64,000 nucleotides of DNA from Massospora cicadina. Lineage: Eukaryota > Entomophthoromycota > Entomophthoromycetes > Entomophthorales > Entomophthoraceae. Positions 56,180 through 64,000 of this stretch are shown here, piece after piece. Positions within the stretch are counted from its first letter, which is position 1, and each line of letters begins with the position of its first letter. The translations under genes and the position numbers were made by a program. The DNA is taken from the NCBI GenBank assembly GCA_022478985.1, contig JAKSZP010006634.1, positions 1-64,000 on the forward strand. The letters run 5' to 3'. Under the pieces are notes generated by a model, which made no database searches, was not told the DNA's origin, and worked only from the letters and a program-made list of their open reading frames with translations.

Positions 56180-56520
56180 AAACACCAGATGGAGAGGATA
56201 TTGACAAAGCTACCACGAGTGCTGACACTATTAAACAGATCAATGAAGTCACTATAGTTTCATCCCGCAAAGTTGCCTGCACTGGTTGCCCTAACAGGCA
56301 CATAAAACTCAAAGAAATCACTATAAATGTTTGGATGACTGGAATCCCTTTTGGCAAGAGCATAAAAAAATCAAAGCGATTATTCAGAAAAGTGTGCATC
56401 TTAGCAGTTTTGATACCGGGGCTCTAGTGAAGATCATATCATCTAAGCTCATTAAGAAGCTGTGTTCATGCCTAATTAATTATAACGTGAAGTACCACAC
56501 CACAGTACTGGACGTAACCT
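56180..56520 (+). pseudogene. pol: Element F aspartic protease
   Basis: The frame 56331-56522 reads SFDTGALVKIISSKLIKKLC; D-T-G at 56412-56420 is an intact retropepsin triad followed by the usual hydrophobic strand and I-S-S/L-helix. The flanking parts are degenerate. Confidence 0.75.
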
Positions 56521-57032
56521 GAGCTCTAGGAGCTTATTCAGTGATACTCTTATGCTTTGGGACAATGATTTTAATGGCACTGACAGGATCCTAAAACCAT
56601 TACTATGATTTTTTGATAACAACTCAGTTTCTCTTGAAGTTGGAGCAAATACTGATCTTACTTTCAGCATTGCATGAATCCATAATTAACAACGTCCACT
56701 GGTACTTAAGAAAAAAGTGTAAAAACGCGGAAATAATGAATTTACTTGGTGGAAACAGATCAATCCATTTAACTCATCGCCTACACGCTGACTGAGAAGG
56801 GTGTGAAGCAGTTATGCCTACTGTTAGCACAGAAGAAGGGCTTACGCTGAGCGCTAGTGAGACTAAAGATATTTGACTGGGGGATCAAAACATGTGACAT
56901 TGTCATTTAGTGTGACTATTCCAATAGATATAATCTTTGAATTTTTACAGCTGTGACTGAATCCGCAAATAAGAACCTAGAGTACAACCAGGGTTCTATG
57001 ATACCACCTACTCAGGAGATTCGGGCATTGTT

Positions 57033-57900
57033 TTGAAAAATATCTCTACTCAAACTATTAGAGTTGAAAAAGGACAAGTTGTTGCACTGGACTGGTTGAC
57101 AAGTTGCCAGGAAATTGAATATGTACATGCAGTAGGGGTTTTTGATGAGCTATGGCTTGGGAACGTGACCCCTAAACATCAGAAGGAGCTTGATGAGCTG
57201 TTGTATGAGTTCAGCGACATCTTCAGTACCAGATACAATCGTTATGGCCTTTGCGAGGGTGAGGTCCATAAGAAAGATACTGGTTTCACTATGCCATTCA
57301 TATCCAAATTACCACCTTTTTAAAGCAAAGCACATAGTTGTTACTCAAGCGATGAGCCAACTAGCTAAAGCAGGGCTAATAAGATTTAGAAAATTCCCAT
57401 GAGCCCCTCTTTTGTTGCTTGTATGCAAACATTTTGGAACCTATCAAGTAGTGATGGAACCAATATTTGAAAGATATTAAGAAAGAGTCATACCGCTCAC
57501 ATACATTAATGACGCTCAGAAAAGCCTGGGTGACTTAAAGTACTTTTTTGTGATAAATCTGGCCAGCGGCTACTGGAAGATGGAGCTCTCGCCAAAAGAT
57601 CAGGAGAAATGCCCTTATTAGTAGCAATTGTTTTTCAAGCCCACAAAGATGCCACATAGGCTTTACACCCCTTCTACCTTCCAGCGTGTGATGGATCACA
57701 TTTTTGACAATTTCAAGATATTCAGTGTACTGATATATCTTACCTATTTCATTGTATTGAGCCAAACATTCCAGGATCATCTGCAGCACCTTTAGAGGTC
57801 TTTACTTGGCTGAGAGCACATAATATGAAGCTAAATAGGAGTAAATGCACCTTTATCAAGAGATAGTTAGAGTTCCTTGGGCACTAGATCAGCTCTAGCA
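57033..57900 (+). pseudogene. pol: Element F reverse transcriptase
   Basis: 57033-57323 is the pre-RT segment: HQKELDELLYEFSDIFSTRY, then GLCEGEVHKKDTGFTMPF. The palm at about 57540-57620 reads YFFVINLASGYWKMELSPKD, and near 57720 SVLIYLTYFIVLSQTFQDH, where YxDD has become YLTY. Several stops and shifts. Confidence 0.85.
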
Positions 57901-58520
57901 TAATTAAGCTTTTTGAGATAGAAAAGTGAAAGCCATATTAGCTATGGAGCCACCAAGGATCATGAGAAAATCCAAGTGTTCCTCATTATGGTGGATTATA
58001 CTGGAAGTTAATCACCCATTTCACGCACTTGGCATCAAACTTTACATACCTGCTCACCAAGAAAATGAGTCTGTTTGTGGCCTTGAACAGGAGCCGGTCT
58101 TCGCTGATTTAAAACATGCCTGGTAGAGGCGCGAATATTGACCTATCCTGATTTTAATATAATTTAATTCTATACCAACGCCAGTGATGTAGGACTTGGA
58201 AAGATCCTGGCACAATTAGATGAAGATTGGGTAATCACACAATTGAATACTTTTATAAGCTGTTTGCAAAGACAAGAATAATACCCAGTCACTGAATGAG
58301 AGTGCTTGCGGTGATTAGGAAGTTTAAAATTCAGACCTTATATGTATGAGGTACATTTTAAGGTAGAAATGGTTCAAGCGTCGCTTTGCTGGTTGTGGAA
58401 CATGAGAAGTCCCAACAGACGCCTTGCCCACTGGGCCATACTCCTCAAAGGCTATGATTTTAAGATCATACATTGAGCAGGTGATAAACACCTAAACTCT
58501 GATGGCATATTGCGCTTGCC
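57901..58520 (+). pseudogene. pol: Element F RNase H
   Basis: Near 58140-58240 frames give TYPDFN, then FYTNASDVGLGKILAQL (D-A-S replaced by N-A-S). Near 58310-58510 RPYMYEVHFKVEMVQASL and RRLAHWAILLKGYDFKIIH are followed by AGDKHLNSDG, standard RNase H end motifs. Interrupted by stops. Confidence 0.78.
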
Positions 58521-58559
58521 AGTGTTTCACTTACAAGCGCCATAGAGCAATTGGCTTTA

Positions 58560-59640
58560 TGAAGTAAATTAGGCTACCAGAAGAGGCTGGAAGGACGAAA
58601 CAAAGAAGGCTATGAGCGTCTTGAGTTGATGTTTTAAAAACACCCGGAATGTCAACGGAAAATACAAAAGAATTGAAATCAGAGGGTACCCCTATAATCA
58701 ACCTAGTGACCAAATGAATTTAATTTATGGAGGCCCATAAACATATGGGCCACAAAGATTTTGGTAAATTCTGCATACCTGAATGAGATTCTAGTTGGCG
58801 TGTATGGCTGATGAAGTGCTTAAGATTTAAAGTTATGCATACCCTGTGCATGTTTCTGCTCACTGGAGAAGAAAGTAAAGATTATTCCAAACCCCCTACA
58901 CCATCCTTCAACAATGTTTCAATTGACGTTGTGAGACCTCTACCTATCTCCTTTAGCAGATCAAAAAGTATCATAGTAGTGAACACCCACTTCACTATTT
59001 GGATCAAGTCCTTTCCAGTCAAGACATATACTATCAACTACACCGCATGCTTCCTTTACAATCAGCTTACACTGAGGCATAGGTGCCCTAAGTTTTTCTT
59101 ATATACAATTGAAAAAAACGTCTCAGATATGGTGTGAAAGTTGATGGATTAGTGGGAGTGAAACAGCAGTTAACTACCCCCTAAACTTCATCCTTAAACA
59201 GAAGTGTCAAGCAAGTCAATGGGACCTTATAGAGGAACTTTGAAGAAAATGACCCTCAATTACAAATTAAGTGATATCAGTTATCACTCTCAAAGTTATT
59301 GGCTTACTGGTGGAGCCACCACTGAGTAATCGGGATGTCCCCTTTCAGAGCCCTCTATGGGTGAGAAACAGCTCTGCCGACTCTACTAGCACCAAACATC
59401 ACAACAGACTAGAAGAACCTGCTGCCTGGAAGCTATTAGCAGGAGTTAGTTAAAGAGCTTAGTAAATTTCAGCTGAAGCTTCAAACAACATTAAAGTGAC
59501 TTTTTCCTTAAAGTCAACATGAGTCAAAGATGTACTAGGCTACTGGAGTTCAGCCTAGGGGATAAGGTAATATTCTTTTATCTATGGGGAACACAGCCAG
59601 AGAACAAACAGGCCATCTGTGATGGGCCAGCTACTGTCAT
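58560..59640 (+). pseudogene. pol: Element F integrase
   Basis: 58811-59137 reads NNVSIDVVRPLPISFSRSKS, then IVVNTHFTIWIKSFPVKTYT, the core around the first catalytic Asp, here with N-T-H in place of V-D-H further on. The zinc domain before it (58680-58800) shows only GHKDFGKF-like traces. The later part, with a YHSQSYWLTGG-like frame at 59280, is heavily decayed. No chromodomain seen. Confidence 0.7.
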
Positions 59641-59751
59641 GATGAAGAGAGGAGCTTGATACTCTATCCAGGATGAGGATACTAACATTGTGTTTAATAG
59701 AGTAAACGCATGGCTATTGAGTTCATTTCACTAATCTCATCTTGAGAGGAA

Positions 59752-60964
59752 TGTTATGATGAGGCTATAAACAGAACGGCAGATTATTCCTCATTTAGTG
59801 GAATGAGAAGAGTTAACCACCCCAGTGGAGGTGCAGGCAACCTACTATTCATGGATGGAGATAAACGACCTTATTCATAGATTTGGGTGAGGTAAACAAT
59901 CTACCTCAATATCAGAGTGACATCATGCAAGATAACTTTCACCATGATGCTTCAGCAGATTTATATAATGAATAAGACAACGTCGCCCAAGAACAGTATG
60001 AAAATAGCCCACTTTTATAACTTTGATTCCGAAATATTTGCAATTTGCTATTGTTGGTGTTATGACTTGACTAAATTACCCTGAAAAGAATAATCATGGC
60101 TCAAGGGTAACACATTACCAAATCTAAAATTAACCAATTTTTAAGATTTATTCAGGAAACATGATTTGAGGCAAACTGTAGAAGCGCCATTGCTCAAAGC
60201 TGAAGTCAACAATTTTATTACCAGATTTGGTAATAAATTAATGTTAGAATAAAATGCAACTGCCCATAACCCAGAAGCGGGGACAGATGATAGGCTCCTG
60301 GACATCTAGGTTAGTGGTTAATTACTGCAATAAGGAGCTTGCAGATACAAAAATTAGCTCAAATGGACGAATCAACAAAAGCAGCAGTTAGACGCCATCT
60401 AACTGGTAGATCCTGAAGATCCCCCATATCACTACCCAAGTTCTAACTTTTTTAAATCATTCATTTTATATCTTACTTTTTCACTAGAGAAAAAGATACT
60501 ATACTTTTTACATTATTCAAAAACCTTTCACAAAATCTCAGTTTTATTCTTTTTATTTCACTTGTTGTGGTTTAAATCGACTAATCACCTATAGCCAGTT
60601 TGGGATTAGCCATTGAGCAGAATACTGTAACAAGTCTGAGATCTGCTCTGTTTGAACAAGGACACTCTATATCGTAGTACCTTGGAGCTAAGCTGCCAAG
60701 AGATAGGTTACATTGGCTTCCATTGTGTCCTGAAGGCCAATGTATAATGCATATGAAAAGAGTGTCAACCTGAGATTTGCCAAGGGCATGAACGGTATAC
60801 CAACAAAATTATTGCTACAACGGGTAGCATCAGAGGATAGTTTTCTTTAAAAGAATTATTGTGATTAAGAAAAGACTATCTGGCACTTAATGTTTGAGGA
60901 GTAGACCACCTGAAAAAAGCAATTTGGCCCTCCATTTTAAGAAAGTTATGGTTGGTGATCTTAA
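59752..60964 (+). repeat. Element F 3' LTR
   Basis: Uninterrupted partner of the 5' LTR, preceded by the polypurine tract GAGAGGAA (59744-59751) and followed by TATTA. Its end TCTTAA corresponds to GCTTCA in the 5' copy. Confidence 0.85.
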
Positions 60965-60969
60965 TATTA

Positions 60970-62279
60970 GTTTTTTATAGTATTTAAGATACAATCTGCT
61001 TAATCTGATAATCATGTAGTTGTGTTAAGTCTGCATTATATAAAATTTATCGAATTTTGTTCTACTATAGCTACAACTTAAATGGCATCATTGATGATAA
61101 TCCTGAGATATAAAATTAATTTATTCTGCAATTTTGAAGTTAGTTGAGAATGTAGTGAATTTACACCAAATGACAGCTCACTGCTAAGATGTCTAAAGTT
61201 CCTTTATGTGGATAAATTATAGGAAACTACATTGACAGCATAGTAATTTAGTAAGCAGCACCATCATTTTTATTAATATGGACTAAAGAAGGTTTAGCAT
61301 AAAAAGGTTTAGAGCAATAAAGAGGCAATTGTATCATCAGAGTTAGTAAAAAGTTCATGTATTTTTTAATAACTAATTAATAAAAGGATCCAATTTAAAT
61401 AGAACAGCGCATTGGCTCATGTCTATCATTAGTTAAAAAATACTTGTCTTAAGAAAAAAGATAACATGCTCCATACTTTTATTAGGCGGCTGTCTCTGTT
61501 GTAGATTTTAGGTTGAAGGTGTGTGGTTGCTTTGCTTCAATTCTAAACAAATAACTGGTGCATACCTATATGGTTTGTGGGTGCATCAATGAGTTTTAAT
61601 TGAAGGCCATATGCACAGCAGCAGATCTGTTGAAAGGTTATATTGCCAGTATTGTCATGGTAATACGACTTTTACATGGTTTAGTATAGTAAATCAATAA
61701 ATTAGTTAGTCAAATTCTACCTAAGGATACTTGGTTGAGCGTTGAACCAATTAATGCACGAGGATAATAACTTTAGCTATGGCAGGTTTATAGGATAAGT
61801 GGTGGTTTTTAGCAAAATGGAAAGGCGTTCTGTACTATGAGGGAAATAAAAACATTGTTAAAGCCAAAGCCCAAAAGTTCACATATCTTTTCTTTTATAG
61901 AAAAGATGGAGAAAATTGATACTTAATTTGCAAATTCATATGAGAGTAGTGTCATTGGAAAACATTTTTAGTTGATAAAATCAGTGCTTTATTTGATTAA
62001 GTAAATACTGTAGTGGACAACTGTTGAACTTTAGACTTTTATTGAGCTTACTGGTGCGCTTTTTTCTATATGTCCAACAATCCAGAGGATTGACGCCTAC
62101 ATATATTTAAAAATATTAAACACTGATAATATTAAAAAAGGTAAATATTAAATCCTTTTTATTAGTTGCGGTGAGGGGATTAAAAGTGAAACCAGTTAAA
62201 ATTAACTGCTTATTATAAAATTAACTTGGGGCTTGGATAGAGATAGGCATCAATTCATTATTAGCTTCAAGCCTAATTA
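60970..62279. other. AT-rich spacer, nothing recognised
   Basis: No coding frame or repeat shared with the window was recognised between element F and the tail of element G. Confidence 0.45.
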
Positions 62280-62397
62280 GGAAATATAGTTGTTCAACTT
62301 ATTGTTTTCAAAACTCAGCTCACTTTAATGGAATGGATGATGGAGGGTCAATTGTAGGTGGAACCATTCCATTAGGCAAGGATTTGATGTATCTGAA

Positions 62398-62455
62398 CCA
62401 ATCACCATAGTGAAAAGTTTTACTCATATTGGGACTCCCTATGAGGCTATAAAAG
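62398..62455 (+). promoter_or_regulatory. CCAAT and TATA box-like pair
   Basis: CCAAT (62398-62402) and TATAAAAG (62448-62455) are spaced like a core promoter and lie in the LTR-like tail of element G, on the opposite strand to its pol. No transcript evidence. Confidence 0.25.
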
Positions 62456-62659
62456 GGGGTGGTCCCCATATAGGTGGTTTAATTAGATTATAAATGGAAA
62501 GGGGATGAACCTTGGATGGACTCTCTTGATTCTGCCACATGGTTGAAACAATTTGACTACCTAAACTCGTGCTATTTTACTAAAAAAAGCTAATATAAGT
62601 ATTGTTTAATTCAATGAGTTCCACCGCGAATTTGCCAAGGTTTTTGGTTGACTTTGTCC

Positions 62660-64000
62660 TAGTTATGAACCAAAAGCGCTATTTTTATAATATTGGATTT
62701 TAATTGTCTGACATTAGCCCATTTGAGAGTGTTAGGTGAAGAGTAAGGGTGCATGAGATGGCCATGAACTCTAGTAACAGTAACTTCAGTAGCCAGGGAT
62801 TTGATATAGTATTCGTCCCCTTGCTTATATGTGATGACAAAAGGGCCTTCCCAGATAGACCTAAGCTTCTCACTGCTGGGAGTGATACAATTAAGTTAGT
62901 ATATTACAAGTCTGGCACTTAGAAGGAAGATTGAGGGGGCCAGAGCTCAATAGCAGCTTGACTCTCTTTGGTGACAGCCTTCCCCAAGTTGATCATCTCC
63001 TCTAATTGCAACTAGATAATTTGCTGGGCTAACTTCTTCATAGCTTGCTCAGGATCATTCTTATTGGAGAAAATATCTTTGCTTAGTAACACTGGCACAT
63101 TGGTTTCTTGACCATACAACACTCAAAAAGGCGACATTTCAAGGATCTAGTGATAGCTGATATCTAGGACATGAGGGCACTGGGTAAGTAAAAGCCAGTG
63201 AAGAGGGTATGAAATAGTAATTTTTCGTAAAATAGAAACCAGGGTCCCATTGGTTCTTTCCAAAAGACCGTTGGTGGATGGGTTATAGGGGCTGAGAAAA
63301 GCTGTTTAATTATCATGGAGGTAGAGAGGACCTTCACCACTCTGGAGTAGTAATTTTTCCATTATTGCAGAGAAAGACCTGGGGACAGACATGGCGAGCA
63401 AATATATATTGATAAAGGTAAGTAGCCGTGTCTTTGGCAGTTTAAGAAGAAAGAGCTATATCCTCAACCCATATTTTAAAATGGTCTATGCCTACTAAGA
63501 TGTACCAGTTTCCCCCATTAGTCTGGAGTAGAGGCCTACCACGTCTAGACTTATGGTGTCTAATGGTTGTTGAGGCGTAGTGGGTTGATACTGCTAGCTG
63601 GTCTTGCAACTGGATTGCTTCTTGCTGGTCAGACAGGCATCCAAGACTTCAGTTATTGTCTTCATGACTTCCTCCTATTAGTACACTCTTTTATCCACAC
63701 ATAGGTTTTCCATACTCTGCTATGCCCAAGAATGGTATGGGACTCCAAGATTACGAGTACACGCTCTGATGGTCAGAGATAGGCAACCAATTTACCCCTA
63801 CTTTCATATACAACTTCTTACTTTCCACTTTGGTGTTGTGTAGTGCCAAGATAATGTTTTCCTGACAGGTTTATCCTTGTCTGCCCAGAAATTGGGGGTC
63901 ATAAGGAGGTCATGCAGTGTTAAAATTTATGGGTTGCGTTAAATTGTTCACAAATATTAACCTCTAAATTATAACTGCATAAGTTCAGTGTTGTGCAATT
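62660..64000 (-). pseudogene. pol: Element G integrase
   Basis: On minus, from 64000 downward, frames contain zinc-domain traces, then a core with TIDTISLDVVG, GIDHFKIWVEDIAL and PYNPSTNGLLERTNGTLVSI, which is the P-x-T-N-G-x-x-E-R helix with the catalytic Glu. The C-terminal domain near 62750-62900 reads LSGKALLSS in one frame and WEGPFVITYKQGDEYYIKSL in another, the G-P-F/Y module of gypsy integrases. Frameshifts separate the pieces. The lineage differs from A-F. Confidence 0.8.

Larger units (their letters stand above)
52312..60964 (+). mobile_element. Element F: Ty3/gypsy retrotransposon
   Basis: Plus-strand element with perfect TATTA duplications (52307-52311 and 60965-60969). The 3' LTR is 1,213 bp. 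The 5' LTR is 1,220 bp once a solo LTR inserted in it is subtracted. Internal order: hairpin at the primer site, gag, protease (DTG), RT, RNase H, integrase, polypurine tract GAGAGGAA. Very decayed, with many stops. Its RT resembles D's more than A's by motif spelling. Confidence 0.88.
62280..64000 (-). mobile_element. Element G: Ty3/gypsy, 3' part, runs off the window
   Basis: Pol C-terminus and downstream sequence on the minus strand. The tail (62280-62660) is shared with 51471-52203. No complete LTR pair is visible because the element continues past 64000. Confidence 0.65.

Overview
This window is eukaryotic nuclear DNA made almost entirely of transposable elements in different stages of decay. 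I found no intact protein-coding host gene, no rRNA or tRNA gene and no CRISPR array. The organism is uncertain. Several chromodomain-bearing Ty3/gypsy elements, a collagen-like Gly-Pro stretch in one gag, a Helitron-type terminus, a tRNA-like SINE family, a LINE tail with a Cys/His cluster, and decay concentrated at CpG fit a TE-rich, CpG-methylating genome. My best guess is a large-genome basidiomycete fungus of rust type, at low confidence; a plant is not excluded.

Layout. Positions 1-2,830 are AT-rich and hold a possible 82-bp Helitron-like element, two SINE copies and one micro-insertion. Positions 2,829-39,939 are a five-level nest of LTR retrotransposons that can be unpicked from target-site duplications. 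Element B (2,834-39,934, minus, CCCTA duplication) is the host of the stack. Inside it sit A (3,425-11,292, minus, CCATC) in its 3' LTR, D (13,179-20,575, plus, CACAC) in its integrase, and C (22,760-38,342, minus, TCTAC/TCTAG) between its protease and gag. C in turn carries a 714-bp insertion in its reverse transcriptase and element E (30,422-36,483, plus) in its gag. All coding regions are broken by frameshifts and stops, although D and E still show YLDD and YMDD. A is the best preserved and most CpG-rich, so probably the youngest.

Positions 39,940-47,400 are featureless AT-rich DNA. A LINE ORF2 tail (47,415-48,665, minus), a SINE (48,723-48,861), a micro-insertion (49,814-49,833), weak candidate exons (49,955-50,975) and a 75-bp minisatellite follow. 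Element F (52,312-60,964, plus, TATTA) carries a solo LTR of the A family inside its own 5' LTR. The window ends inside a minus-strand gypsy integrase (element G, about 62,290-64,000).

The most unusual signal is a set of inserts only 16-29 nt long, each containing CCATCTAGTACT plus an A-tail and each flanked by perfect 14-18 bp target-site duplications, including two successive insertions at one site. They look like extremely truncated products of target-primed reverse transcription. Other notable signals are a peptide motif conserved inside the LTRs of the A and B families, an element (A) whose integrated 3' LTR lacks 55 nt of U5, and perfect hairpins exactly where primer-binding sites should lie in C and F.
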